Part shown: in pieces, positions 17,817-27,779 of the stretch
Layout of the letters: every line of letters starts with the position of its first letter
Position numbering within the stretch: the first letter of the stretch is position 1
DNA from: Phycisphaerae bacterium
GTDB lineage: Bacteria; Planctomycetota; Phycisphaerae; UBA1845; PWPN01
Direction of reading: 5' to 3'
Length of the DNA stretch: 59,353 bases
Assembly: GCA_030372985.1 (NCBI GenBank)
Contig: JAUCQB010000230.1
Span: 1-59,353, forward strand
Notes under the pieces: model-generated
The model's database searches: none
What the model saw: the letters and a program-made list of their open reading frames with translations, nothing else
What the model was told of the DNA's origin: nothing
Translations under genes and position numbers: made by a program

Positions 17817-20800
17817 ATGCGTAGCGTACAGGCCGTGAAGCCCGGCTCTTGTCTCGGAAGCTTGCTCGTTGTCTCATGCCTTCTCGCTACCGTTTTCCGG
17901 CTCGCCCCCGCACCCGCCGCGGCCGACAACGGCTGCGGGCAGTCGGGGGTGTTTACGATCAATAACAGCCAAGGCAGCGGGAACCTGACCGGGCTGGTTG
18001 TTGGGCTGAATGCTCAGGGCCTGGCGCAAGGTGCGGTCGTCGGGGCAACTGTCTCCGTTTCAGGTGTGGTGAGCACGATCACCAACGGCCAAGGCAGCTT
18101 CACGTTCACGGCAGTACCCGAGGGGACGTACAGTGTCACCGCGAGCATGACCGGGTACATGCCCTCATCCAAGGCGGTCACCATTTCGGCGGGGCAGACC
18201 AGGTCCGAGACGTTTCAGTTGACGATCGAGTCGGCGAACGCTCCGGTGGCCTCAAACTTCGCCTCGCCGAACGGCAAGCACTTCATCGAAGGGACGCCGG
18301 GCAACCTGGGCTTCTCGACGGACGTGGCGTGGAACGGGTCGCCGGGGTCGGTGCGGTTCAATATCGCCGGGACGTGGTATTCGGCTACGCTCAACGACCT
18401 GGGCGGAGGGATGGCGCGGGCAACGCTGAGCGTGGCGGCGCCGGCTGCGCTGGGAGCGTGCTCGGAACTGACCATCGAGGTGACCAACGGAGAAGGAAAA
18501 AAGACCTACGTGAACACCGGGGTGCATTTCTCGCCAATCCCTGGGATTATCATCCCATGGTATCAGGACAACATTCCGTGGACCGCTTCGGGCCTGGCAC
18601 TGAGCTACGGCGAGGAAGCGTCCTGGTCGAAAGACTTGGGCTTACTCGGAAGCAGTGATGTGTCGCTGAGCGCGTCTGTCGGTTATCAGGGTCAACTCAA
18701 GTACGACCTCCTCGCAGCTAAGTTCACTGGTTCTGTTGGTGGATCGGGGGGCTTTGGGTTCGAGTGGCCGGTTGCCGGTGTGACGGTTCTCGGTGAGGGA
18801 GAGTTAAACCTCACGGGATCGTTGAGCATCTCGTTTGCCGGTTGTAATGCGCCCACGATTACACCTGCCTGGGAGGCCGGCTTCCAAGGAAAGGCGGGGG
18901 TGAAGGCTCCCGCGGCTCTTATCGTGGATGTCATCTTTCCTCCCGCGTCGCCAGCTATTCATTTCCTCTTGGGCGTGCCCGTCGTGAAGGATGTTGTGGG
19001 CGCACTGAAACTGAAGCTCTATCTGATTGGTGGAGCCGGGCTCTCGGGAGAATACGAGGGTCTTGAATGGGGCGACTGCTTTCTGGGAACGACCTCACTT
19101 GTCGCAAGCGGAACGTTCGGGATCGAAGGGCAGGTGGCTTTGAATCTGTTTGGTGCAGAAGCCGGGGTTTACGCTGGCGGAACTGGCACGCCGGAATTTG
19201 AAATCTGTCCGGATTGGGAGTTCGAGGGACTGACCCTGCAAGCGTACGTGGGGGTCTTCGCTTCGGCGTGGATGTTTGAGTACAAGAAGGAGGTTGGGGC
19301 CGAAGTCCGATTTGATGCGGGCGGTGAGGCGATGGTCATGCGCGCCGTACCGCTGACTGCAGGCGACGTTTTCAGCGTCTGGAGACCTATCGGGTCTGGA
19401 CTGCCTGAATGGGGCGAATCGAACCGGCTGGTTGCGGGCGAGGTCAAGAATCGTCTCTTGTCCGAGTCGGCAATGGAAAGTGGCGGTTCCGTTGAAGAGG
19501 TACTTGTCGAGAACGTCACCAAGATTGGTAACCCATCGGTCGTCGCTGACGCGACCCAAGCGTTGATCCTGTACTCGGCTTTCGACCCTTCCAAGCCCTG
19601 GTATGCAGCCACGGACATCGGGACATTGCGACAAGTCAGCGGCGGCTCGTGGAACCTTGACCGCATCGCGGATGATACGGATGCAGAGTTTGCTCCAAGG
19701 CTCACGCCGGTGGACAGCACCACGGACTGGGCAGCCTGGGAGCGTGTTTCGGGCGATGTCTCGGGGGCAACCGGACCGGGGGATGTGGCTCCGCATCTGG
19801 AGATTGTCACTTCCCGCTTCGACCGGAGCACGGGCACCTGGAGCACGCCGATCCAACTGACGAACAACAGCGTCGTGGACCGTGAGCCGGTGCCGGTGAT
19901 ATTCGGTGGCAAGCAGGGAATCCTGTGGATTCAGAACCAGGCCGGCGACAGCCCGGGCAACGCCACCAATGGCGACAGTCTGATCTTCTCGGAATGGAAC
20001 GGGAGCGCGTACCTGCCGGCGCAGACGCTGTGGTCGGGCCAGAAGGGCATCCTGAACGTGTCGTGTGCCGCCGACGCCGCAGGTCAGGGCCAGGTGGTCT
20101 TCGCCGTTGACGAGGATGGCGACAACGAAACGAAGACAGACCGGGAACTCTACGTCCTCGCGACCGTCGGCGGCTTCTGGCGGGTGGCCGCGCGGCTGAC
20201 TAACGATACGGCCGAGGACGCCGTGCCGGTATTGATCGCGGTGAACGGCGTGCCCATCTGTGTCTGGAGCGCCGGGGGCACGGTTTCGTACACCGCTCTG
20301 GGGACGTGGAGCCCCAAGGCGGTCTACTTGGAGTACACCACGGCGAACGAGGCCGTCTCATTGGATGGCGTGGGTTTGCCGGGCGGCGCGGCCATCGCCT
20401 ACACGGTTCAGACCTCCGAGGGCGTGAACATTGTGGCGTCATTCTACGATGCCGCCCTGGACAAGTGGTCGCTGCCGCGTCAGTTGACGCAGGATGAGCA
20501 CGCGGAAAGCGCGTTGTCACTGGCCTGTGACGGGACCGATCTGGTTATCGGTTACCTGAAGACGCAGACGGAGCGGAATGAAGTGGATGTCGATATCGAT
20601 GGAACGATCTATCATCTGGAAAACGTGCCTCAGCCGGCCCGCACCGACCTGTACGTGCTGCGCCATTCGCTCGGGTATGACCTGGCCATCGGCGCAGAGT
20701 CGGTCGCCGTCGAGCCGGAGAACCCGCCGCCGGGCAGCGCGGCAGTCATCAGGGCGACGCTTGAGAACCGCGGGGACATTGGCGCGGAAGATGTTGAAGT

Positions 20801-21578
20801 CTCGTTCTACAACGGTGATCCAGACAGCGGTGGCATATTGATTGAAACCGTGCGGGTGACTGAGTTGCTGGTTGGCGGCTCCAGCCGAAAGGTTTCCATC
20901 AATTGGAGCATCCCGACGACACCGGGCAGCGAGGAGGTGTATGTCGTAGCGGACCCGACGCTGGCATTTGATGACCGGGATCGGTCCAACAACTCGGCTT
21001 CATTGTTGAGTATGTTGCCCGATCTGGCGGTTGAGACGGGCTGGTACCTCGACGTCTCCCTGGGGGCCGTCGCGTTGACAGCCCGCGTAATCAACGGAGG
21101 TGCCCTGAGCGCGGAGGCTTCTGACCTGTCATGGCGTCTTGGTTCCGCCGAAGGGATCGAAATCGGTGTTTCCGCCATCCCGGTTATGGCGTCGGGTGCG
21201 GCCTATGAGGCAACATATGTTTGGGATGTGCAAGACTACATGCCGGGCGAATTCGTGACAGTGGTACCCGTAGCCGACGGCACGAATCTGATAGCTGAAT
21301 GGAATGAGACGAACAACACTTCCGCACTAAGCGTTCGAATTCCTGCACCGCCTCCGACGGCTGCGGCAGATTTCAACGCCGATTACGACGTCGATGGTGA
21401 CGACTTGACGGTTTTCGAGTCCTGCGCGTCCGGGCCAGCCGTTCCCCACAACGGCACCGAGGGCTGTCAGCAGGCGGACTTCGATGACGACGGTGACGTC
21501 GACCCATCCGACTTCGCCGTCTTCCAGCGGTGTTACAGCGGGGAGAACGTGCCGGCGGATCCGAATTGCCCGCAGTGA
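17817..21578 (+). CDS. Large secreted protein: carboxypeptidase-regulatory-like, CARDB-like and dockerin-like domains
   Basis: The 1253-residue protein starts with a signal peptide (about 1-36, ending PAAA). A carboxypeptidase regulatory-like beta-sandwich (about 55-140, GATVSVSGVVSTITNGQGSF..VPEGTYSVTA) follows. A Gly-rich beta region lies at about 250-500 and propeller-like repeats at about 560-940. Two CARDB-like segments come next (about 965-1090 and 1095-1180, with DDRDRSNNSA and ETNNTSAL). The final 70 residues are an EF-hand pair with four cysteines, shared with the beta-helix protein at 568-2967. GGAGG eight bases upstream selects the ATG at 17817 over a GTG at 17808. Surface-associated; substrate unknown. 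Confidence 0.85.
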   Translation: MRSVQAVKPGSCLGSLLVVSCLLATVFRLAPAPAAADNGCGQSGVFTINNSQGSGNLTGLVVGLNAQGLAQGAVVGATVSVSGVVSTITNGQGSFTFTAVPEGTYSVTASMTGYMPSSKAVTISAGQTRSETFQLTIESANAPVASNFASPNGKHFIEGTPGNLGFSTDVAWNGSPGSVRFNIAGTWYSATLNDLGGGMARATLSVAAPAALGACSELTIEVTNGEGKKTYVNTGVHFSPIPGIIIPWYQDNIPWTASGLALSYGEEASWSKDLGLLGSSDVSLSASVGYQGQLKYDLLAAKFTGSVGGSGGFGFEWPVAGVTVLGEGELNLTGSLSISFAGCNAPTITPAWEAGFQGKAGVKAPAALIVDVIFPPASPAIHFLLGVPVVKDVVGALKLKLYLIGGAGLSGEYEGLEWGDCFLGTTSLVASGTFGIEGQVALNLFGAEAGVYAGGTGTPEFEICPDWEFEGLTLQAYVGVFASAWMFEYKKEVGAEVRFDAGGEAMVMRAVPLTAGDVFSVWRPIGSGLPEWGESNRLVAGEVKNRLLSESAMESGGSVEEVLVENVTKIGNPSVVADATQALILYSAFDPSKPWYAATDIGTLRQVSGGSWNLDRIADDTDAEFAPRLTPVDSTTDWAAWERVSGDVSGATGPGDVAPHLEIVTSRFDRSTGTWSTPIQLTNNSVVDREPVPVIFGGKQGILWIQNQAGDSPGNATNGDSLIFSEWNGSAYLPAQTLWSGQKGILNVSCAADAAGQGQVVFAVDEDGDNETKTDRELYVLATVGGFWRVAARLTNDTAEDAVPVLIAVNGVPICVWSAGGTVSYTALGTWSPKAVYLEYTTANEAVSLDGVGLPGGAAIAYTVQTSEGVNIVASFYDAALDKWSLPRQLTQDEHAESALSLACDGTDLVIGYLKTQTERNEVDVDIDGTIYHLENVPQPARTDLYVLRHSLGYDLAIGAESVAVEPENPPPGSAAVIRATLENRGDIGAEDVEVSFYNGDPDSGGILIETVRVTELLVGGSSRKVSINWSIPTTPGSEEVYVVADPTLAFDDRDRSNNSASLLSMLPDLAVETGWYLDVSLGAVALTARVINGGALSAEASDLSWRLGSAEGIEIGVSAIPVMASGAAYEATYVWDVQDYMPGEFVTVVPVADGTNLIAEWNETNNTSALSVRIPAPPPTAAADFNADYDVDGDDLTVFESCASGPAVPHNGTEGCQQADFDDDGDVDPSDFAVFQRCYSGENVPADPNCPQ

Positions 21579-21864
21579 GCAACTCCGAACTGCGGGAATT
21601 GGTCGATGAGCCGTCAGCTATCAGCGATCAGCTTTCAGCAAGACCATGGGAGCGAGCAGAGGGGGCAGGCTCTTGCTTTGAAGCCTGTGAAGAACCGCCG
21701 CGCGAGGCGGCCCTGCGTCGCGGCCGGTGCCTCGCAGGACCGGCCCGGGACGGATTCCAAGCCGAGTGGCCCTTTCCGCAGGTTCCGCGTATTCACCGAT
21801 TCTGCAGAAGCTGTGAGTTCGCCATGGCGCGGCCCGCGGTTCGCCGAAGAGTTCGTCACCACCA
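21579..21864. repeat. Short palindromic repeat behind a stop codon
   Basis: The sequence at 21613-21639 is built from the words TCAGCTATCAG and CGATCAGCTTTCAG. It resembles, in reverse orientation, the element near 57768-57797 (GCTGATAGCTGATCGCTGAA). It sits about 35 bases after the end of the large secreted protein, between two convergent genes, a typical place for REP-like elements or terminators. Nothing else was recognised in this gap. Confidence 0.5.
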
Positions 21865-22824
21865 TCACCACGGACACGGACCCCGCAGTCTGGTGAGAAA
21901 CGCGGCCATGTTCGCCGTATCCGGCGGCCCGGACTCGCGCCAGACGTGCGGCTGGCCAAATTCGGCGAACAGCTCGCGTCCCATCGTCTTGGCCGGGTAC
22001 AGGCGGCTTTCGGCATGACCGTCGAGGAACACGATGCTCGTCCGCCCCTCGGGCACGCCGCCCTTCGCACCGCCCTTGAGCATATGGCGGGTGGCGATCC
22101 GATCCAGGCAGTTGAAGTTCCCCTCGGGGAAGCTCGTGTTCATGTGGTAGAACGGGTGCTCCTCAAACAGCACCATGAAGCTCCCGGGCGAGAAAACGAC
22201 CCGCTGCCCCGCCGTAAACGAGCGTTTTTTCAGACCCCCTGGCAGGCGGTTGTCCGGCGATGCAGCGACGTACGTAAAGCTCTGCAGGTGCTCGGGCGCC
22301 TTGTAGCCGATGTACGCGTTGAGCGAGTACCCAAGCCGGCCATTGCCTCCCCCGCCGAGGGCGGTGTCCTCGGCCTTGCCCGGCTTGTCAGACGGGCACG
22401 TGTAGATCTTCTCTTGCTTCGTATACTTGAAAATCGTTCCCTTCCGCGGCACATGGGCAATGAATTCCGGATCGAGATCGTGCGGCTGCGTATAAGCCGC
22501 GTTGAACGTCAGCCCCACGAGCCGGTCTCTCGCGCCGTCCCAGGTCACGCCCGAGGGCCGTGACCAGGCCGCACCAAAAAGGGCCTGGAAGAAGAACAGG
22601 CTGTGCGTTCCGGGCAGCACCTGATAGTCGGCGATGTAGAACGACATGCCGTTCATGAGCTGCTTCATGTTCGAACGGCAGACCATGCTGCGGGCCTGAT
22701 CCCGTGCCCCCGACAGCGCCGGCACCAGAATCGCCACCAGCAGGGCCACGACCGCCACAACGATCAGGACCTCCAGCAGGGTGAACCCGCGTGCTCGCGA
22801 CCAACATCTGTGATGCTTGTTCAT
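21865..22824 (-). CDS. Prepilin-type pseudopilin-like protein (DUF1559-like, H-X9-DG style)
   Basis: The 319-residue protein carries a type IV prepilin/pseudopilin leader: basic residues, then G|FTLLEVLIVVAVVALLVAIL with Glu at +5. It also has the SNMKQLMNG motif typical of planctomycete pseudopilin-like families and ends with SIVFLDGHAESR, matching the H/DG C-terminal style. Planctomycete genomes carry many such proteins of largely unknown function; after cleavage by a prepilin peptidase they stay in the envelope. The ATG at 22824 has AGGAG five bases upstream and is preferred over 22842. Confidence 0.85.
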   Translation of the reverse strand: MNKHHRCWSRARGFTLLEVLIVVAVVALLVAILVPALSGARDQARSMVCRSNMKQLMNGMSFYIADYQVLPGTHSLFFFQALFGAAWSRPSGVTWDGARDRLVGLTFNAAYTQPHDLDPEFIAHVPRKGTIFKYTKQEKIYTCPSDKPGKAEDTALGGGGNGRLGYSLNAYIGYKAPEHLQSFTYVAASPDNRLPGGLKKRSFTAGQRVVFSPGSFMVLFEEHPFYHMNTSFPEGNFNCLDRIATRHMLKGGAKGGVPEGRTSIVFLDGHAESRLYPAKTMGRELFAEFGQPHVWRESGPPDTANMAAFLTRLRGPCPW

Positions 22825-22959
22825 GGATACTCCTGGCGGCATATCACAAGCAGAAGAGGTCTTACCGCCCGCGGTCTCCGTCTCCCGAACGTTGAGCGGG
22901 CAAAGCCCGGCCTGCCTGCTTGTCGATCGACCGACGGAGCCCGCCCCTTGCGGGGGCGT

Positions 22960-24309
22960 CTACGGGGTTGCGTCCATGATCTGGCGCATCCGATCGATCA
23001 GTTGGTTGGCGCGGTCGGCGGTCGGGGCTTCGGCGATGATTCGGACGATGGGCTCGGTGTTTGAGCCACGAATATGAACCCAGCCGTCGGGATAATCGAC
23101 GCGGACGCCGTCGATGTCGTTGATCTGGCCGTCGCTGCATTGCGACCGAACGGCCTCCAGAACGCGGGCAACCCGCTCCTTGGGGCAGTCGAATTTCTGC
23201 TTGATCATGACGTAGCGAGGGATATCGGCAACAAGCTGGCTGATGGTCTTGCCGGTCAGGGTCATGAGCTGCAGCGTGAGGGCCATGGCCACCAGACTGT
23301 CGCGCACGGGACCGACGCGCAGATCGATGATCCCGCCGTTGCCCTCGCCGCCGAACTGGCAGCGGTGTTCCTTCATGGCCGCCACGACATTGGCCTCGCC
23401 GACCGGGGAGCGATAGACGCGACATACCCCCCCTGCCTGGGCGGCCACGTCGTCGATCATGCGGGAGGTCGAGAGATTGGCGGCGGCCGGACCGGGATGG
23501 GCGGCGAACATGTACCGCGCCGCCAGCGCCAGGGTGTATTCTTCGCCGATGTAGACGCCGTTCTCGTCGACAATGGCCAGGCGATCGGCGTCGGGGTCCT
23601 GAGCGAAACCCACGACGGCCTGCTTATCGCGGACGGCGTCGCACAATTGGGTGAGGTTCTCGGCCCGAGGCTCGGGCGTATGGGCGAACCGGCCGTTGGC
23701 CTCGGCGTTGATGTGAACCACTTCGCAGCCCAGGTTGTCGAGCAGCAGCTTGCCCTCGACGCCGCCGGCCCCGTTGATGCTGTCGAGCACCACGCGGTAG
23801 TTTTTTGCGGAGATCAGCTTCGGGTCGACCAGCGCCAGGGTGGCCTCGACGTGGGCGTTGGCCGCCGACGGATCGCTCTGGGGCGTGCTGAGGTGCTCCA
23901 CGCCTGCCAGGGCGAAGGCCTTGAGGTCGTAAATGCCGAAGATCCGTTCGGCCTGCTCCGGCGGCGGGGCCAGGCCCTCGCTGGTGAGGAACTTGATGCC
24001 GTTCCAGATGATCGGGTTGTGGCTGGCGGTGATGACCACGCCTCCGCTGGCCGAATGGCGCCGAACCATCAGGGCGGTTGCCGGCGTACTGGCAATTCCC
24101 AGTAAAATAACGTCGCAGCCAGCGGCGAGCAGCCCGGCGACCACGCCCTGCTGGACCATCGCGCCGCTCGGCCGGCTGTCGCGACCGACGACCACCTTGC
24201 CGCCGCGAAGGTAAGTCCCGAACGCGCAGCCGAGGTCGGCGGCCAGCGTGGGCGTCAGCGTCTCGCCAATGACGCCGCGTACTCCCGAAACCGTCATCAT
24301 CAGCCGCAT
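22960..24309 (-). CDS. glmM: Phosphoglucosamine mutase / phosphomannomutase family
   Basis: The 449-residue alpha-D-phosphohexomutase has all four expected loops: phosphoserine loop TASHNP (Ser96), metal loop DPDADR, sugar loop GGEGNGG, and C-terminal phosphate loop RGSNTEPIVR. The sugar loop GEGNGG resembles archaeal-type GlmM/PMM rather than the bacterial GEQSGH, so glucosamine versus mannose specificity is open; glmM is the best guess because cell-wall precursors need it. The start ATG at 24309 shares a base with the TGA of the upstream gene (TGATG), so translation is probably coupled. A longer frame from 24528 is an artefact of reading into that gene. Confidence 0.8.
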   Translation of the reverse strand: MRLMMTVSGVRGVIGETLTPTLAADLGCAFGTYLRGGKVVVGRDSRPSGAMVQQGVVAGLLAAGCDVILLGIASTPATALMVRRHSASGGVVITASHNPIIWNGIKFLTSEGLAPPPEQAERIFGIYDLKAFALAGVEHLSTPQSDPSAANAHVEATLALVDPKLISAKNYRVVLDSINGAGGVEGKLLLDNLGCEVVHINAEANGRFAHTPEPRAENLTQLCDAVRDKQAVVGFAQDPDADRLAIVDENGVYIGEEYTLALAARYMFAAHPGPAAANLSTSRMIDDVAAQAGGVCRVYRSPVGEANVVAAMKEHRCQFGGEGNGGIIDLRVGPVRDSLVAMALTLQLMTLTGKTISQLVADIPRYVMIKQKFDCPKERVARVLEAVRSQCSDGQINDIDGVRVDYPDGWVHIRGSNTEPIVRIIAEAPTADRANQLIDRMRQIMDATP

Positions 24310-25361
24310 CAGCGAATGTTTCCTGCCTGGCGTCGCACCAGAACCTTGCGGAGAAGGAGGTAGTTGCGGTTCTCGTAGGTCGTCACTTCTCCGCTCACGA
24401 TGAAAACCGGCGCCTGCGTTCCCCCTCCCGACAGGGAGATCGCGGATTCGAGCAGTCGGCTGGGCAGCAGCCTGATCGGCTGGTCCGCGGCTTGCCGCCC
24501 GCGGTTTTCGAACACCAGCGTCCACCACTTGTCGCCCGGGACCACGCGTCCGACCCGATCCACGAGCATGGCTCGCTCGGGCAGGAGGCTCGCCGCAGCC
24601 GCCGGGTCTTCCGGTCGGGTCTCAGTGGTCATCGCCCGCTGGTCGTCGCTCTGAATGACCTGGGTCAATTGCGGCAACGCCACCGACCGGCGAGTCGGCC
24701 GCGAGAGTAACTGCTTGAGAATCTCCTCGGCGGTCGGCTCACGATCCCGGGGCGTGTCTGACGGCGTCGATTGCGGCTGGGGTGGGGTGGGGGCGGTGGT
24801 CTCGGTGTTGTCGGTGAGGACCTCCTCGATGCTCTCAAGGAGGATGTAGTTGGCTCCCATGAACTCGGTGATCCGCCCGGTCATCAGGAAGCTCGTCGAT
24901 GGCGGCGACTGCCTCAGCACCGCCCGAAGCATCGAGAGCTGCTGATTGGGCAGCATGCGCAACGGGGGACTGTCAGGCAAGTCGGTCGACCTTCGCAGGT
25001 GGGCAACGAGCCAGTCGCCCTGCGCCTCCATCCGGGCCTCTCGTGAGGCTACGACATAACCTTCCGGAAGAAGAGGCGTTTCGGGCGTAATCCGCTTGCG
25101 GATGCCCTGCGAGCGGTCCTCCGCAGGCTGTCCGACCTCGCCCGGCGTGCTGGGCAGCAGAATCACACTTCGCCGCGAGTCGTCGAAAAGCTCCTCGGGT
25201 ATCTTCTCCACCCTTGAGGGGGCCGGCTGGGTGGCCGGGGCCGCAGCCTCACCCTTCTGGGTGGTCTGTGCGGCGGCAAACGGGCACAGGAGCCAGCAGG
25301 TCGCCACGACCCACTCCAGCCTGTGAGCCAACCTGTGACCGTGCATACCGCCACATACCAT
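24309..25361 (-). CDS. Secreted hypothetical protein upstream of the mutase
   Basis: The 350-residue protein has a signal peptide (about 1-31, cut after PFAAA) and a Thr/Pro/Ala-rich linker. Two related segments seem to exist: TGRITEFMGANYILLESIEEVLTDN at about 178-202 and SGEVTTYENRNYLLLRKVLVRR near the end, each following a hydrophobic-basic stretch containing LRMLPNQ or IRLLPSR. This suggests an internal duplication. No known family is recognised. GGGAGG seven bases upstream supports the start at 25361. It is translationally coupled to the GlmM-type gene, an odd pairing of exported and cytoplasmic products. Confidence 0.7.
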   Translation of the reverse strand: MVCGGMHGHRLAHRLEWVVATCWLLCPFAAAQTTQKGEAAAPATQPAPSRVEKIPEELFDDSRRSVILLPSTPGEVGQPAEDRSQGIRKRITPETPLLPEGYVVASREARMEAQGDWLVAHLRRSTDLPDSPPLRMLPNQQLSMLRAVLRQSPPSTSFLMTGRITEFMGANYILLESIEEVLTDNTETTAPTPPQPQSTPSDTPRDREPTAEEILKQLLSRPTRRSVALPQLTQVIQSDDQRAMTTETRPEDPAAAASLLPERAMLVDRVGRVVPGDKWWTLVFENRGRQAADQPIRLLPSRLLESAISLSGGGTQAPVFIVSGEVTTYENRNYLLLRKVLVRRQAGNIR

Positions 25362-25486
25362 GACCACGCCTCCCGTCGGCCGCGCCCCTGAACAAGAGCG
25401 TATCCTATCATCGGAAGATGAGTTACCGCAAGGCAAGCACAAGGCACGCGATCCGATGCCGCGAGACGGATTGTCGCCAACTGGGA

Positions 25487-27619
25487 TCAGGTGTTGCGGC
25501 CCACATTGCCGAGCAGGTTACGCAGCTCGGCCGGGGAAGTCACGGGGGCATGACAGGTGTGGCCGTGGCAGACATAAGCCGTGGCCTTGCCACCCAGGGC
25601 TGTCTTGCCCTCCAGGACAGGTACCCGGACACGGACCTGCGGCCCCTCATGGCTATTCTCCTGGGCAACAATGATCGCCCGTGCCGGGTCATAGCCTTCG
25701 CGGGCCACGGCGATCAGCTCTTGTGTGGCTGCCTCATGACGGCCGCCGACGATCACGATTTCGGTGCCGGGGCAGCAATACAGATCCACGGCAGCCAACA
25801 GTCGTTCGTGACTGAACGGTCCGTGGAGCAGGTCCCCGGCCACCGCCCGAAGCGATCGCTCTGCCTTCTCGCGCAAATCGTCCTGGCCGAGGATCGTCGC
25901 CAGCCGCAGCAGGTTCATGATTGCGATCGAATTGCCCGATGGAATGGCACCGTCGCGAAAGTCTTTCGTCCGGGCAAAAAGACTCTCGGCGTCGGACGCC
26001 GTGAAGTGAAACGCGCCCTTCTGCTCTTCCCAGAAAAGCCGGAGCATCTCATCGTTGATCCGGACTGCCCGCTCGAGCCATCGCCAGTCAAACGTCGCCT
26101 GGTACAGTTCAAGCAGTGCCTCAACGAGGAATGCGTAGTCGTCGAGGTACGCCCGCGTGTGGGCCTTGCCGTTGCGCCAGGTCCGAAGCAGCCGCCCGTC
26201 AGCAATCAGGTTGGTCAGGACGAAGTCCGCCGCTTTCGAAGCGGCCTGCGCGTACCGTCGTTCACCGAGAATCACCGCTGCCCTGGCCAGTGATGCGATC
26301 GCCAGGGCATTCCAGGCAGTGAGAATCTTGTCATCGAGGGCCGGGGGTACACGACGGACGCGGACTTGCAGCAGACTCATGCGAGCGTTCGACGGTATCT
26401 CGTCCAATGGCGCCTCGCTGATACCGTGTAACCGGGCAACAACGGCCGCTTCACGCTGCACGTTGAGGATGTTACAGCCTTCCCAGTTGCCTTGATCGGT
26501 CACGTCGTAATAGCTGCAGAAGATCTCGCCCTCGCGTTCGCCAAGAACGGCCATGATCTCGGGCTTCGACCAGACGTAGTACTTGCCCTCCAGGCCTTCG
26601 CTGTCAGCGTCCCAAGCGGAGTAGAAAGCCCCGCCGGGCGACCTCATATCCGCCAGCACATAGTCGAGGATCTCGGACGCCACCTGAGCGTACCGCCGCT
26701 TGCCGGTCACCTGGAACGCTTCCAGATAGACACCGCTGACCAGGGCCTGGTCGTAGAGCATTTTCTCAAAGTGGGGAACGAGCCAGTCCGGATCCGTGCT
26801 ATAGCGCGCGATCCCGCCTGCCAGATGATCGTAGATTCCGCCGTTGGCCATTTTGTCGAGCGTCAGCGTGACTCGATCCAGCAGAACCGAGTCCGGTTGT
26901 CCTCGACGGCGCGAATGTTCATATTCGCGCAGCATCAAGCTCATGGCCATGGACGGAGGGAATTTGTTTGTGCCACCCCCAAGGATGCCACCCTGAACAG
27001 GGTCACATGCGGCGGCGAGCGTGGCGGCTGCCGAACTGATCATGTCCGCGGTGATGGCGGCGTCCAGGGGCGCCGGCCGGCTGAACTGCCGCACTCCTTC
27101 GGCCAGCGACCTGGCGGACCGGTGAATCTCATCACGATCGTCTCTCCAGAGTTCGGCGATTCTCGTCAGCAGATCTGAGAACCCGATTCTCCCGTATCGC
27201 GACGTGGGCGGGTAGTACGTTCCGGCAAAGAACGGCGTCTGATCGTCGGGAATGAGAAACACACTCATTGGCCAGCCGCCGTTGCCCTGGTTGCAGAGCA
27301 ACGTCGCCTTCATGTAGAGATCATCGAGATCCGGGCGTTCCTCACGATCCACCTTGATGGACACGAAGTGCTCATTCAGTATGGCGGCGATGGCCGGGTC
27401 CTCGAAACTCTCCCGCTCCATGACATGGCACCAGTGACAGGCGGCGTAGCCGATGCTCAAAAAGATCGGCTTGTCTTCTCGCCGGGCCTTTTCCAAGGCC
27501 TCGGGGCCCCATGGGAACCAGTCCACAGGATTGTGGGCGTGCTGGAGCAGATACGGGCTGGTAGAATCAGCCAGTCGGTTTGTCCTTACAGCAGCCTGCG
27601 TGGCGGTTCTGTAGGCCAT
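25487..27619 (-). CDS. DUF255 thioredoxin-like protein, YyaL/SPATA20 family
   Basis: The 710-residue protein matches the YyaL/spermatogenesis-associated protein 20 family in length and order. An N-terminal thioredoxin-like domain has NPVDWFPWG, the CHWCHVM active site, and KVDREERPDLD. A C-terminal (alpha/alpha)6 barrel follows, with GGIYDHLAGGIARYS, WLVPHFEKMLYDQA and SAWDADSEG. No signal peptide is seen. The biochemical role of the family is unsettled; a redox or sugar-binding function has been suggested from its domains. GGGAG five bases upstream supports the start. It stands alone between unrelated genes. Confidence 0.9.
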   Translation of the reverse strand: MAYRTATQAAVRTNRLADSTSPYLLQHAHNPVDWFPWGPEALEKARREDKPIFLSIGYAACHWCHVMERESFEDPAIAAILNEHFVSIKVDREERPDLDDLYMKATLLCNQGNGGWPMSVFLIPDDQTPFFAGTYYPPTSRYGRIGFSDLLTRIAELWRDDRDEIHRSARSLAEGVRQFSRPAPLDAAITADMISSAAATLAAACDPVQGGILGGGTNKFPPSMAMSLMLREYEHSRRRGQPDSVLLDRVTLTLDKMANGGIYDHLAGGIARYSTDPDWLVPHFEKMLYDQALVSGVYLEAFQVTGKRRYAQVASEILDYVLADMRSPGGAFYSAWDADSEGLEGKYYVWSKPEIMAVLGEREGEIFCSYYDVTDQGNWEGCNILNVQREAAVVARLHGISEAPLDEIPSNARMSLLQVRVRRVPPALDDKILTAWNALAIASLARAAVILGERRYAQAASKAADFVLTNLIADGRLLRTWRNGKAHTRAYLDDYAFLVEALLELYQATFDWRWLERAVRINDEMLRLFWEEQKGAFHFTASDAESLFARTKDFRDGAIPSGNSIAIMNLLRLATILGQDDLREKAERSLRAVAGDLLHGPFSHERLLAAVDLYCCPGTEIVIVGGRHEAATQELIAVAREGYDPARAIIVAQENSHEGPQVRVRVPVLEGKTALGGKATAYVCHGHTCHAPVTSPAELRNLLGNVGRNT

Positions 27620-27779
27620 GGAATCTCCCGCTTGTCCGTCGTACCACTGTGATCATTGTAGGGCTTGCGATCGGCCGGGACGACTGCGGAGGCCGAGAGA
27701 ATGCACGGGCCGGGAGCAGGAGTCACCTGCCGGCTTAAAGGCCGGGCGCTGCGGAAGGCTGCAACTCCTCGCCATGTTG

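Noticed and set aside
24309..24528. N-terminal extension of the mutase by 73 residues
   Set aside because: It overlaps the upstream gene out of frame; the TGATG junction and family length favour the start at 24309.
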